Below, in pieces: positions 7,144-16,834 of a stretch of 61,263 nt of DNA (positions are counted from its first letter, which is position 1; the number at the start of each line of letters is the position of its first letter). A program made the translations under genes and the position numbers. Location: positions 1 through 61,263 of the forward strand of contig JAJDVM010000210.1 of assembly GCA_022826125.1 (NCBI GenBank), written 5' to 3'. The DNA is from Defluviicoccus sp. GTDB lineage: Bacteria > Pseudomonadota > Alphaproteobacteria > MPNO01. The notes below the pieces were generated by a model, which was not told the DNA's origin, searched no databases, and saw only the letters and a program-made list of their open reading frames with translations.

Positions 7144-8634
7144 ATGTTGAAAGCCACCGACGAGGAGATCGAAGACGTCCGGGAGTACTTCGAATGGCAG
7201 GCGCCCGACCTCGAAGTGACTTTCATGCAGAAGGTCTACTCCGAGGCCGTCCTGAACACCCGCCATGATGTGTGGGACATCCACACCAACAAGGATCGCT
7301 GGTGGGTCATTACGGGCAGCATGAACCTCTACTCTCAGGAGCAGTTCCCGAATATGGACCTTGCTCTGACCTTCCATATTGGCTTGATGCTCCGCATGCC
7401 GCGTACCGCAGAGCGACAGGTAGACGGTCTCCGCATCCTTCCGTTCGGTCTCGTCCTCGAGAAGATCGAAGAAGCCGGCACCGCCGTGACACAGGCGCAT
7501 AGCCTTGCGGGCTATCAGGCCGTCGGCGTCCGCTGCCGCGAGGCGCTACTCGAGCTGATCGGCGTCGCGCAGGACGCGGCAACGTGGACTGACGCACCGC
7601 CGCAGCGCGCGAACTTCCGCGCGTGGACGGAGATCATCGGCAATGATCTTCTGCCGGGCGAAACCAACAAGGAGCGTCGCCGGGCTCTCAAGGGTGCGCT
7701 TGCGTCCGCATGGGCGTTTTCCAACTGGCTAACGCACACAAAGTCGGCCAGCTGGATTGATGCCGACATGGCGCACTCGTTGACCCAACACGCCAGCGGC
7801 ATGGCGACCTCATTGATCGTTCGCGAACTGCGCGGTGTGCCCATGGAATGCCCGAATTGCGGGTCGCCACATCTCGAACCCGAACAAGGCGAAAATACCG
7901 CGACACCCGGCGTACTGTGGGAACGACCGCGCTGCGCCGACTGCGGTTGGACTGGCAAGCCTGTTCCAATCCTCGACCTCGAGGATGGACAGTCGATCAT
8001 CACACGCGAAGGCGAAAATTCCGACGAGTGCGGCATAATGACTGTACCACTGCGCTCGATCCTCAAGCCGGGCGATCCCTCGATCACTGCGCTGAAGAAC
8101 ACTGACACCGGGCCACCGGAGCCAGTTGTCTATTTTGCCTACGGATCCAACATGTCGACCGCCCGGCTGCGCGAACGCATGCCGAGCTGCAAGGCGCTCG
8201 GCATCGCTACCTTGCCGGGTCATTCGCTTCATTTCCATAAGCGCAGCGCGGACAAGTCCGGGAAATGTAACGCACTTGCCAGTGGTTACGACCATAGCGT
8301 GATCGGAGTCCTGTTCAGCTTCGATCCTGCCGAGCGAGCCAAGCTAGATGCGGCCGAAGGCGTCGGCAACGGCTACGAGCACGCGATCGTCACGGTCATC
8401 AACGACGAAGGTCGCAGGCGGAAGGCCCTTACCTATCTCGCCACCCCAGACTATATCGACGACAGCCTCAAACCCTATAGCTGGTACAAGGACTTTGTCC
8501 TTGCAGGTGGTAGGGAACAGGGCTTGCCGTCGGAGTATATTGCCAAATACATCGAGTCGGTTGAGGCGATCGAAGATCCCCAAAAGACACGAGACAAGGA
8601 ACAGCGGACCACGCTCAAAAGTCCCGGGCAATAG
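7144..8634 (+). CDS. Unknown helical domain + zinc ribbon + gamma-glutamylcyclotransferase fusion
   Basis: The protein has 496 residues. I prefer the ATG at 7144 with GGGAG ahead of it over a TTG at 7105. Residues 1-235 form a mainly helical domain of unknown role, with conserved-looking GYQAVGVRCREALLELI and AFSNWLTH segments. Residues 236-268 hold a zinc ribbon (CPNCG ... CADCG). From about 328 there is a GGCT-like domain: YFAYGSNM (330-337), a catalytic Glu in LDAAEGVGNGYEH, and a YSWYKDFVLAG segment. GGCT folds cyclise gamma-glutamyl amines. Fused to a zinc ribbon and next to toxin-antitoxin and SIR2 genes, it could act on a modified protein or a small signal instead; that is inference. 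I do not recognise a named system. Confidence 0.75.
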   Translation: MLKATDEEIEDVREYFEWQAPDLEVTFMQKVYSEAVLNTRHDVWDIHTNKDRWWVITGSMNLYSQEQFPNMDLALTFHIGLMLRMPRTAERQVDGLRILPFGLVLEKIEEAGTAVTQAHSLAGYQAVGVRCREALLELIGVAQDAATWTDAPPQRANFRAWTEIIGNDLLPGETNKERRRALKGALASAWAFSNWLTHTKSASWIDADMAHSLTQHASGMATSLIVRELRGVPMECPNCGSPHLEPEQGENTATPGVLWERPRCADCGWTGKPVPILDLEDGQSIITREGENSDECGIMTVPLRSILKPGDPSITALKNTDTGPPEPVVYFAYGSNMSTARLRERMPSCKALGIATLPGHSLHFHKRSADKSGKCNALASGYDHSVIGVLFSFDPAERAKLDAAEGVGNGYEHAIVTVINDEGRRRKALTYLATPDYIDDSLKPYSWYKDFVLAGGREQGLPSEYIAKYIESVEAIEDPQKTRDKEQRTTLKSPGQ

Positions 8635-8833
8635 AGCCGGTGCCTGTTGCCGATCCAAACCGCGGTCCTCACTTGGTGCGTAGAGGACATCCTCTGACTC
8701 TGTCCGAACGCTAACGCCCACAGCCAATGGCCTGTCGACAGCATCGACGGGCAGCTTCCCAGGACGTGCCTTGAATGTTGTGCCCACCATGAGTTACAGT
8801 CGAGCTGTAACAGCACTGGTCTTCATCGCCCAA

Positions 8834-11800
8834 TCACTCTCCTTCTGCAAACCGCACCTCCGGCATTGGGTCTCTCTTCGCACTTTCTAAACATTCCGTT
8901 AGAAACTGATGTACGCAACCCATTTTTTCCAGCAGGCTACATAATTTTACTACCGCTCCCCGTAGCAGCCCAATGTCTGCCCCCCGCGCCTCGTCCAACC
9001 AACGCGAATACTCTGTTTCTGCCCACAACAGTTCCAATGACCCAACTAGCCGGTCAATCTCCGATTCCGGCACCAACTTCCTCTCCACAAATTCTTGAAC
9101 GCAGACAAGCGCTCCCAACAACCCGGGTTCCCGCCTCATCAAGCACACAGATAGTGTGTCCTGCAATAGTTGATCCGCCAATACGCCTTCCGCTTTCAGG
9201 CTCCACAAAATCGCGTTCAAAGCAATACCTATTGTGTCCCCATCTTGGCTAATCAACCCCTTCTGAATCACACGCATTGCTTCCGTTTGCAGTTCAGGTA
9301 TCCTATTTCCTACTACCATCGCCGCTGGTATTAAGAAGGGCTTTTCCTCCACCCTTATGCATCCGAGCAACTCTTTCGCTTTATCGCCTGTTCCCTCAAA
9401 TACCGTGCTAGATTGCACCACCGTTGACATAAGACAACGCCCGATTAATATGGAGATCTCACGATCTTCCCACTCCTGCCGTGAAAACGGATCAAACGCC
9501 CTTGGTCGCGGTCGCCAATCAAGCATCCTTTCTAATACTCTATCCGCATCCTCTTTGGCCAGAAGCACTGGTTGATAATTTCCGTCCCGGTCAAACGCCG
9601 AACCATGAAGACCTGCCAGAGCTTGCTCCGAAAACCTACCCTCTGACAACTCGTCAATAACCAATTTGCGGTATATCCCTTCGACATTATGCTCATCTGC
9701 GCCCGGTAATAGTCGATACACGTGCGGCAAGAAATTACTAGCTTTGGGAGTGCCATCCGGGTTGAGGTGGCCCCATATCGCTTTCCCAAACTCGCGATCT
9801 TCTTCATCTGTCAGTAACATGGCTTCTCGTGCTTCGAATAACCTATGTATCGCATCCGTTCGAGACAGGTGGCACTCTCCATCGCCAATGGCTCGGAGCA
9901 ATCTCTCAATAACACCTGACCACTCACTTGTTCGCGTCGCCTTGCGCCAGTCTGACCGATCGACGTTCTCCAGCACAGCGCTCCAATTCACCGTCTCCTT
10001 CATCGTCCGCTTGGTTTCTCTCGCCAAGGGTAGCTTTAGTACGGTCAGACACAAATCTGAACGTTTGCTTGGTTTCACCGCTCGAATGCTTCGAGCAATC
10101 AAAGCTGCCAAATTCGGGAAGCTCTTTGGTGAAGAAATTTCTTCTTCCTCAGATAACGCCGCAGCAAACGCTATCAAGCGCAATGCCTGGTCGCTATTGC
10201 ATCGGCTGGAAAGAAAAGAAAGAACCTCCAACAAATCGGCAGCCATCGTAGCTCTTGCCATACTCCCTTGGGAGACCCGGTTTCCCGTCGAGTACTCAAC
10301 GCGACTCGCCAAGAACCGAACCGCCGGCATTATTCGATCAACTAGTTCCTCTACTGTCTCCCTAGACATGCGCGCAACTGAGGTCCGGGAAAAATGTTCC
10401 TTGACCGCTTCGAGTTGACCGTTCGCTGCACTACGTACCAACCACCACAGACGTAGATCATCATCTTGAAGCGAAGACAGCGACGCGCTCGCGAACTTGG
10501 ATGCTAGTACATCCGTATGTCCCAGCCGAAGGGGTATACCAACAACCTCGGATAACCATAACGTCTCGGAATCAGGAAAGGCCTTTGCGGTTCCATAAAA
10601 TTTCCTACCTGGAACCACGTAGCTACCAGGGTCAAAACTGGGGATGCGAGGACGGGTAGCAGCTACCCTGTCCCTTTGCATATCTACTATCTCCCGCCCT
10701 AGCCAGTGGATTTCATCCCATGGATCAGCTCGCGCTTCTCTATATTTCGCCCCCGGATATTCCTTCTCATACTCTATACCCAATTTCGAGAGCTCATATC
10801 TGGCCCCGCCTAGCATCCAAGTCGCCCAAGCCTCTCTTGACAGTATCCAAATTGAACGAGGGCTCTGTGCGCGCCTTCCTCGCAACTCTCGGAACGCCTG
10901 GTAAATGAGCTCTACCGGCCTGTAGGAGTCCCCCAATTCGCAGAGTAAGGCCGCCTTCCTGAGCATCCATATCGGATCTTCTCCTTCCACCCCGTCGACG
11001 TGTGCCAAAATACCATCGTAATCCAACACGTCCCTTGCCAACAAGCAACGCTCATAACTCGCCTCTGTTTCGGCACGGCGGGTGCCCAAGTCTTGGAGCC
11101 ACTGCACCCTCACAGCAAAGGCATCCATGTCGAGACGACGGCGGGCACTCTGTGCGAGAGACTTTCGAAGCAATAGTCGATTTTCCATTGCTTCGAGTTG
11201 ATCGCCATCAGTCGAAATAATTTCCAGCAACTTTTCTTCCACTGCATCGGGTAACGACACGAAGCAGAGTTGACACCTCCACACAATCTCAAACAACAGT
11301 GCCAGCGTTTCTGACTGCGAAGCATCTGCATAAGAGCTTCGAAAATCCCCAACAGACTCGGCCAAATCTGATCGTATCTGTAATCTGTATTCTATCGGGG
11401 CGATTAGCCATCCTGGATAGGCGGTCCTGTCTCGCAAAAATTGATCGGTGAGTTTGGCAATGTTAAACTTTTCTGTATCCTTGTCCGAGCTCATTTCTTG
11501 AGTACAAATTGTCCAATGTCCAGGATCAGGTTTTCCTTGCGTCAAGAAGTCCAAAAAAAGCTCCACTGCTCTTAGGTATCTATCTTCTGGCGCCGCACTT
11601 CGAACAGCTGGTTCCAGATCAATTACAGTAACATTACGATCCTGAAAGTACTGTCGCCGGGACTGGGATAGATTCAATGCACCTACTAGGCGGACAGGGC
11701 GCGCAGCTGATCCGAGTTGATCCCGAACCCAACCAGACCATTCTAGGAAGTTTGGATCATTCCCAGAGAAACCTATCAAACATAGTTCGTTTTCTACTAA

Positions 11801-12403
11801 GATTTGTCGTGCCAAATTTACAAAAGCGGGGAACTCTCTATGGTAAGTGCGAAAATCCTCTTCAGTCAGAATAAACGGACTATGCGAAGGTAAGCTTCCG
11901 TGAAGTTTAATAATTCGGGGTGCCGCAGTGCGTGCCACATCAGACGTAGTACGTACCATGTCATACGAAAGATCTGGATTGTCTTCTACTGATCTTTCTA
12001 GGAGTGTATCCCAGTTGGTAGTGAGAACGTCTTTCCAAGGAAGTCGAAGGAGACGATAATGAATGTCACTTGGACGCCATTCGTTATCGCGCACTCTTGT
12101 TCGAATTAGATTCTCTAACGCCTTCGGACCAAGTGCCGCCTTATATTCTTGTGCGATCATAAGAGGGTCCTGATACACATGCCTATCACTATTTGGATAA
12201 AGTTCGGCGAGCATATCTTGTACCAAGTCGTACCATAACGGCGGAACCGGGACTGTATCTGCGTCGCGACGCGCAAATCTGCTGAAACCAGACCCAACCA
12301 TCACCGCTGCACCACGAATTGGTCCAACTTCCCAAAGCGCATTTCGAATCTGGGACAATGGAGCAAAATCTGGCAAGGAGTTCATGTCAAAAGTAGTTGT
12401 CAT
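8834..12403 (-). CDS. Large SIR2-domain protein, probable anti-phage NADase
   Basis: The protein has 1189 residues from the ATG at 12403. The SIR2_2-type domain fills about residues 15-265: GSGFSR (37-42), TTNWDTLLE (128-136, with the NAD-site Asn-130), KLHGS (166-170, His-168 expected catalytic) and GFSGNDPN (211-218). The remaining ~900 residues are helical with no domain I can name, probably a sensor or scaffold as in DSR1/DSR2-like proteins. Such proteins deplete NAD+ on phage infection. The gene is visibly AT-richer than all its neighbours, a sign of horizontal transfer. It is transcribed towards the GGCT gene, and no second essential component is obvious. The sequence looks intact. Confidence 0.85.
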   Translation of the reverse strand: MTTTFDMNSLPDFAPLSQIRNALWEVGPIRGAAVMVGSGFSRFARRDADTVPVPPLWYDLVQDMLAELYPNSDRHVYQDPLMIAQEYKAALGPKALENLIRTRVRDNEWRPSDIHYRLLRLPWKDVLTTNWDTLLERSVEDNPDLSYDMVRTTSDVARTAAPRIIKLHGSLPSHSPFILTEEDFRTYHREFPAFVNLARQILVENELCLIGFSGNDPNFLEWSGWVRDQLGSAARPVRLVGALNLSQSRRQYFQDRNVTVIDLEPAVRSAAPEDRYLRAVELFLDFLTQGKPDPGHWTICTQEMSSDKDTEKFNIAKLTDQFLRDRTAYPGWLIAPIEYRLQIRSDLAESVGDFRSSYADASQSETLALLFEIVWRCQLCFVSLPDAVEEKLLEIISTDGDQLEAMENRLLLRKSLAQSARRRLDMDAFAVRVQWLQDLGTRRAETEASYERCLLARDVLDYDGILAHVDGVEGEDPIWMLRKAALLCELGDSYRPVELIYQAFRELRGRRAQSPRSIWILSREAWATWMLGGARYELSKLGIEYEKEYPGAKYREARADPWDEIHWLGREIVDMQRDRVAATRPRIPSFDPGSYVVPGRKFYGTAKAFPDSETLWLSEVVGIPLRLGHTDVLASKFASASLSSLQDDDLRLWWLVRSAANGQLEAVKEHFSRTSVARMSRETVEELVDRIMPAVRFLASRVEYSTGNRVSQGSMARATMAADLLEVLSFLSSRCNSDQALRLIAFAAALSEEEEISSPKSFPNLAALIARSIRAVKPSKRSDLCLTVLKLPLARETKRTMKETVNWSAVLENVDRSDWRKATRTSEWSGVIERLLRAIGDGECHLSRTDAIHRLFEAREAMLLTDEEDREFGKAIWGHLNPDGTPKASNFLPHVYRLLPGADEHNVEGIYRKLVIDELSEGRFSEQALAGLHGSAFDRDGNYQPVLLAKEDADRVLERMLDWRPRPRAFDPFSRQEWEDREISILIGRCLMSTVVQSSTVFEGTGDKAKELLGCIRVEEKPFLIPAAMVVGNRIPELQTEAMRVIQKGLISQDGDTIGIALNAILWSLKAEGVLADQLLQDTLSVCLMRREPGLLGALVCVQEFVERKLVPESEIDRLVGSLELLWAETEYSRWLDEARGADIGLLRGAVVKLCSLLEKMGCVHQFLTECLESAKRDPMPEVRFAEGE

Positions 12404-12965
12404 ATGAGAGGTATTCCCTCAGCAGTAACGATCCAGACGGGCAGCTCGAAGAGACGAACGCTGGAATACAGCCACTTTGCCTAGTTTGGCTCGTGCATGG
12501 ATTTGATCCAAGGCTTGATCCCGCATTCTGGCTCTGTAGTTCGTCTCTAGCGGAAGTGAGGACCCGGGACGATGGCAGTAAAGCCAGCGACCCGACCCCT
12601 GCAACGGGGGGCCTTTACTAGTGCGGGAGAGACGGGAACGGCGGTGCTGGTGGCGCAAATGGCTGAAGACCATTGATGTTCTGGCCGTGATGCCCTTTGT
12701 TGCTACCAATAGACACTCTAAAGTTCCGAGTGGTGTGCCAGGGCTGCGTTCGCGAGGGGCGGAAGCCCGTACGTTCGCATTTCTGCTTGTTGCATAAGCG
12801 CAGCGATAGCGGAGATTGCGGCCCTGCATCAGGCCTTACTCCTGCTTGGCTGCCCGAAGCTCGATGATCCCGCCGGACCCCCGCGCTGACTTTGATCGGC
12901 AAGCGGCCGAATTCGACATGCGGCCCCTCCTGTCCCCGCTTGCCCTCGATCGCCCGTCACGCCGC
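12404..12965. other. Gene-poor stretch between SIR2 gene and HU gene
   Basis: I find no gene I can support on either strand. It probably holds the SIR2 promoter at its left end (GAGGGA precedes the ATG by about 11 bases) and the 3' region of the HU gene at its right end. Base composition returns here from AT-rich to GC-rich. Confidence 0.45.
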
Positions 12966-13250
12966 TCACGACCCGCCTGCGTTCACGGCATCCCGTAACG
13001 GCTTGCCGGCGTTGAACGTCGGTGCGGTCGACGCGGCGATATTCAGGCTTTCTCCGGTCCTCGGATTGCGCCCCGTGCGGGCGGGGCGGCTCCTGGTGCC
13101 GAAGGTGCCGAAACCGACGATCCGCACATCCTCGCCCCTGGCTAGGGCCTCTCCGATCGCCTCCAACACGGCATCCACTGCGTCCCCTGCGCCCGACCTT
13201 CCGACTCCCGCGCGGTTCGCTACACGGCCGTCGATGTCCGACTTGTTCAC
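12966..13250 (-). CDS. HU/IHF-family DNA-binding protein
   Basis: The protein has 94 residues from a GTG start at 13250, chosen because GGGAGAGAGCGG lies directly upstream and because HU proteins begin with a (M/V)NK(S/A)-like sequence. The order VNKSDI, then GDAVDAVLEAI, then VRIVGFGTFGTRSRPARTGRNPRTGE with the DNA-binding arm, then FNAGKPLRDAVN is classical HU. It bends and packages DNA. Oddities are a Gly/Ala/Arg-rich N-terminal helix region and a divergent IAASTAPTFNAG end, suggesting an accessory paralogue rather than the housekeeping HU. It could serve the neighbouring island as an architectural or integration cofactor (inference). Confidence 0.88.
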   Translation of the reverse strand: MNKSDIDGRVANRAGVGRSGAGDAVDAVLEAIGEALARGEDVRIVGFGTFGTRSRPARTGRNPRTGESLNIAASTAPTFNAGKPLRDAVNAGGS

Positions 13251-13542
13251 CCGCTCTCTCCCTGCTTTGGCGCGTTCTCCGAACGCCCGGTTCACTCGAC
13301 AGACCATAGTCGAGGCCGGCGCCCACGGTTAGCACGAAACCTCCGCCGTTTCGATCCCGGCAGCGGACCGTTCGACTGCATCTGCGCCGAAGGACCGCGG
13401 CCGGCCCGCCGGCCCGCGTCCGGCCGGCAGAATGGCCGCTCGCGGCGAGCGGGATCGGACCGTGGAAACGGACCGGGGAGCGTTTCGATGCGCTCCGGCT
13501 GACGGACTGGATCGTCGGACAGCAGGCGCCGGTGGAGGCACG

Positions 13543-13665
13543 ATGGCAGCGCATGAGAGCGCCGTCGGCGCGGCGCGCGGGGCGGCGGTGCCCGCGGGCG
13601 CGCTGTTCGCGACGGCCGATCTCGCCCTCTACCTCTATCGCGGCGCGGTGGCCGGGCTCCCCTGA
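13543..13665 (+). CDS. Possible 40-residue hydrophobic peptide
   Basis: There is an ATG at 13543 with GGAGG about four bases upstream. The product is Ala/Gly-rich, with a hydrophobic stretch ALFATADLALYLY that could span or touch the membrane. No homologue is recognised. In such high-GC DNA a chance frame of this size is common, so this is weak. The rest of 13251-13755 shows nothing else apart from a palindrome. Confidence 0.2.
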   Translation: MAAHESAVGAARGAAVPAGALFATADLALYLYRGAVAGLP

Positions 13666-13680
13666 TCTTGAAGACCCTTC

Positions 13681-13701
13681 TGATCCGCCGAATGCGGATC
13701 A
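13681..13701. terminator. Palindrome downstream of the TRAP permease gene
   Basis: TGATCCGC and GCGGATCA form an 8-bp stem around CGAAT. It lies 55 bp beyond the stop of the permease at 13756-15675 and could end that operon's transcript. There is no run of U residues, so its role is uncertain. Confidence 0.35.
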
Positions 13702-13755
13702 TCGGCGCGGATTCCGTGAACTGTAGCGACCGCCCGAAGGGCCGCCGCAGGCCGC

Positions 13756-15675
13756 CTACCCGGTCGATGTTTTCCCTGAGCTGCCGCGAGACTCGCCACG
13801 GGCTCTCGTCTTCGACAGCCAGAACCACAGGGCCAATGCCGCAGCAATCCCGACGACATCACTGAACATCTCCGACGTCATCAGGGCCAATCCGACCGCA
13901 ACGAGCAGCAGCCGCTCCAGCCAGTGCAGCCGCCGGACGATGAAGCCCGCCACCGCCGCGGCCAGGCAGCCGGCGCCCACGGTCGCCGTCGCCATCGCGA
14001 TCACGACATCAAGCCAGTGACCGACAAGGAGTAGCTCCGGGTAGAGCACGAACAGGAACGGCGCGACATAGGCGACCACGCTCAGCTTCATCCCCTCGAT
14101 GCCGGTACGAAAGGGGTCCGCGCCAGCCATCGGGCCGGAGACGAAGCACGCAAATGCCATCGGGGGCGTCACGTAGGACATGATGCCGAAGTAGTAGATA
14201 AACAGGTGAGCCGCCAGGGGTTCGATGCCGAACTCCTGAAGCGCCGGCGCGACCAGGACGGCGAGAAGGATGTAAATCGCTACCGCCGGCATGCCCATGC
14301 CCAGAACGATGCTGGCGAAGGCGGTGAAGACGAGCAGGACCGGCAGCGCGTCGCTCGCCATCAGGATCAGCGCCTGTGACAGGGTGGAGCCGAGACCCGT
14401 GATGTTGACCACGCCCAGTATCAGCCCGGCGAGGGCGGCGATGACGATCGGCTGAACCAGCGAGCGCCCGGTGCTTTCGATCACGCTGAGGAGTTCGCGC
14501 GGGCGAAGACTCGCGCGGTTGACGGCCGCCATGATCAACAGCAACGCGGCCGTGGCGTAGACCACCGAGGTGTCGGGGGCCAGGAACTTGACGAAGAGGC
14601 AATAGATCAGGACCGCAAGGGGAACGACGAACATCAACGCGCCACGCAGCATGGTATCGATCCGCGGAAGATCTTCGGGCTTCACGTTGGGCAGATTCTC
14701 GCGTTCCGCCACCAGATGCACCTGGATGAAGACTGCGATGTAGTAGAGCAGCGCCGGTCCCAGCGCGGCGAGCGCGACTTCGCTGTACGGAATTTCGGTG
14801 AACTCGGCCATCAGGAACGCGGCCGCCCCCATGACCGGCGGCGCGAGCAACCCGCCGGACGACGCCACCGCCTCCACGCCTCCCGCGAACGCCGGTCGGT
14901 AGCCGACCCGTTTCATCAGCGGGATCGTGACCATCCCGGTGAACGCGACATTGGCCGCGGCGCTTCCGGTCATGGTGCCGAACAGCGAGCTGGAGAGGAC
15001 GCTCATCTTCGCCGGACCGCCGCGATACCGGCCCATGGCGCGCATGGACAGATCGGTCAGGAACTGCCCGCCGCCGCTCGCGAACAACAGGTTTCCAAAC
15101 AGCACGAAAGCCAGCACCACGCCGGCCATGACCCCCAGCGGCGCGCCGTAAAGCCCCGAAGGATCGAAATAAAGGTAGGTGATTGCCCGCGGCCAGGACG
15201 CCGGCCGGGCGTAGAGTATGTCGGGGAAAAAATCGGAATAGACGGCGTAGAGAATGAATATTGCGACGACGATGATAAGCGGCATGCCAGCGGTGCGTCT
15301 CACCATCTCGAACACCAGTACGATGCCGATGCCGCCAAGGACGAGCCGCTCGGTGTTGACGAACTCCATCAGCGTCGTGATGTCGGCGAATGTGACGGCG
15401 ATATAGGCGTTGCAGGCCAGGGCGCCGGCAATGCAGATCCATTCGTACCATGGCGCCCGGGTCTGTCCCGCCAGCCGCTTGATCGGCGGGTAGGCGAGGA
15501 AGACGTGGACGGAGGTCAGCGCGAGGATGATCGAGAGATACTGGGAGCGATGGTAGGAGAGGCCAGCGTAAAGCGGCAGGTTAAGGATATCCGCGATACC
15601 GATGACCACCATGGCCATCAGGGCGAATCGTGCGATCCACCCCGATGCCCCGGTCAGATTCCGCTGCGCGCCCAC
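13756..15675 (-). CDS. TRAP transporter permease, 4TM/12TM fusion (TAXI type)
   Basis: This 639-residue integral membrane protein carries about 16 or more hydrophobic segments, fusing the small DctQ-like and large DctM-like subunits as usual for TAXI-TRAP systems. Family landmarks include FGTMTGSAAANVAFTG, the GGLLAPPVMGAAAFLMAEF loop, and VLGMGMPAVAIYILLAVLVAP followed by YYFGIMSYVTPP. It uses an ion gradient to import a substrate delivered by a periplasmic TAXI protein, encoded 38 bp upstream. The start is a GTG at 15675; an upstream in-frame ATG is cut off by a stop. It is the last gene of a ten-gene minus-strand operon, so its cargo is probably the substrate of the oxygenases upstream. 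Confidence 0.92.
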   Translation of the reverse strand: MGAQRNLTGASGWIARFALMAMVVIGIADILNLPLYAGLSYHRSQYLSIILALTSVHVFLAYPPIKRLAGQTRAPWYEWICIAGALACNAYIAVTFADITTLMEFVNTERLVLGGIGIVLVFEMVRRTAGMPLIIVVAIFILYAVYSDFFPDILYARPASWPRAITYLYFDPSGLYGAPLGVMAGVVLAFVLFGNLLFASGGGQFLTDLSMRAMGRYRGGPAKMSVLSSSLFGTMTGSAAANVAFTGMVTIPLMKRVGYRPAFAGGVEAVASSGGLLAPPVMGAAAFLMAEFTEIPYSEVALAALGPALLYYIAVFIQVHLVAERENLPNVKPEDLPRIDTMLRGALMFVVPLAVLIYCLFVKFLAPDTSVVYATAALLLIMAAVNRASLRPRELLSVIESTGRSLVQPIVIAALAGLILGVVNITGLGSTLSQALILMASDALPVLLVFTAFASIVLGMGMPAVAIYILLAVLVAPALQEFGIEPLAAHLFIYYFGIMSYVTPPMAFACFVSGPMAGADPFRTGIEGMKLSVVAYVAPFLFVLYPELLLVGHWLDVVIAMATATVGAGCLAAAVAGFIVRRLHWLERLLLVAVGLALMTSEMFSDVVGIAAALALWFWLSKTRARGESRGSSGKTSTG

Positions 15676-15713
15676 GCGCTTGCACGCGTCAGCGAACGGC
15701 GGCGCTCATGAAC

Positions 15714-16784
15714 TCAACCCTTGGAACGGCGGACCAGCTCGGCCTGGCGCGCTTCGAGATCGCCCGTCCAAAGGCCCTTCGACTTGAAAAACCCGATCGC
15801 GCCCGGGTGGTAGGGCATCACGGTGTGCGCGCCGGCCCAGCGCTTGTCCGCCGGCAGCCAGCCCCTGACCAGGGGGTGGGACTTTCCGAGGTCGTCCTGG
15901 TGCGCGTAGAGCGTCTCCAGCACGCGCTGGACAACTCCTTTATCCAGGCTGTTTCGGGCGATGATGCAATAATCGAACGTCAGGGCCTGAATCGGTTTGT
16001 CGACCCCGGGCACGCCCGCTCGTTGCGTGCTGATGTAATAGGCCGGCTCGACCTTCTGCATCCGCGCGACCGCCGCCGCATCGGTATACATCGGAATAAA
16101 GCGGACCTTGCGCGCGGCGTTCATCCGTTGAATCAGGGGAATCCCCGGTGGCGTGCCCACGACATCGAACTTGTTCGTGTTCCACAGATTGACCAGCACC
16201 TTGTAGGACGAGACGGGCACGGCGGTGAGCCCGGCCTCTTCCAGCCCGCCGGTGAAGCCGAGATTGGCGAGCCCGGCGAGATTGAGATGGTCGATGACGG
16301 GATTGATCCATTTGTGGCTGAGGCGTTTTCCCTTCATCCAGGTCTTGAGTTGGTCGGTGGTGTGCACCGGCGAGTCCGCCGGGACCATGAATGCCCATGA
16401 CTGCTTGCGCCCGAGCGCGACGAGCGAAAACGTGCGGTTGGGCTTGCCGGCATAGGCGTTGGTGCCCCAATACGCCCAGGACAATTCGGTCACCGAGGTC
16501 ATACCCAGATCGATGTCGCCGCTCTTGATCATTCCCATCCACTTGGCGGCGTTGCCGACCGCCCGAACGGTTGCCTTCGTTCCGACATGCTGGGTGAGCA
16601 CCTTGGCAAAGCCGTTCGCCATGGTGTTTGCGACGCCGCCCACGCGGTTCGAAGCGATGATGATCTGCTTGGGAAGCTTGACCGCCATGCCGCCGGACTC
16701 GGCATTCGCCGCCGACACGGCCCCGAGAAGCATCGTTCCGGCGATGACCGCCAGCGCAAAACTCGACACGGTTCTATAAGCCAT
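15714..16784 (-). CDS. TAXI-family TRAP solute-binding protein
   Basis: The protein has 356 residues from the ATG at 16784, with GGGAGGAAGAG directly upstream. Residues 1-28 are a classic signal peptide ending ANA, so it is periplasmic. The mature part matches TAXI proteins: IIIASNRVGGVANTMANGFAK near the start, NAAKWMGMIKSGDIDLG for the ligand cleft, and HPGAIGFFKSKGLW near the end. It captures a small organic acid or similar ligand for the fused permease 38 bp downstream. A second TAXI-like gene without signal peptide lies 50 bp upstream, so this operon has two related ligand-binding proteins in different compartments. Confidence 0.9.
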   Translation of the reverse strand: MAYRTVSSFALAVIAGTMLLGAVSAANAESGGMAVKLPKQIIIASNRVGGVANTMANGFAKVLTQHVGTKATVRAVGNAAKWMGMIKSGDIDLGMTSVTELSWAYWGTNAYAGKPNRTFSLVALGRKQSWAFMVPADSPVHTTDQLKTWMKGKRLSHKWINPVIDHLNLAGLANLGFTGGLEEAGLTAVPVSSYKVLVNLWNTNKFDVVGTPPGIPLIQRMNAARKVRFIPMYTDAAAVARMQKVEPAYYISTQRAGVPGVDKPIQALTFDYCIIARNSLDKGVVQRVLETLYAHQDDLGKSHPLVRGWLPADKRWAGAHTVMPYHPGAIGFFKSKGLWTGDLEARQAELVRRSKG

Positions 16785-16834
16785 CTCTTCCTCCCATCGG
16801 TGTTCCAGAGGCCAGAAGTCCGACGCGTTTCCCG

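Noticed and set aside
13756..15711. Plus-strand frames across the TRAP permease (for example 14716-15711)
   Set aside because: They are Arg/His/Asp-rich shadow translations of the permease gene with no family match.
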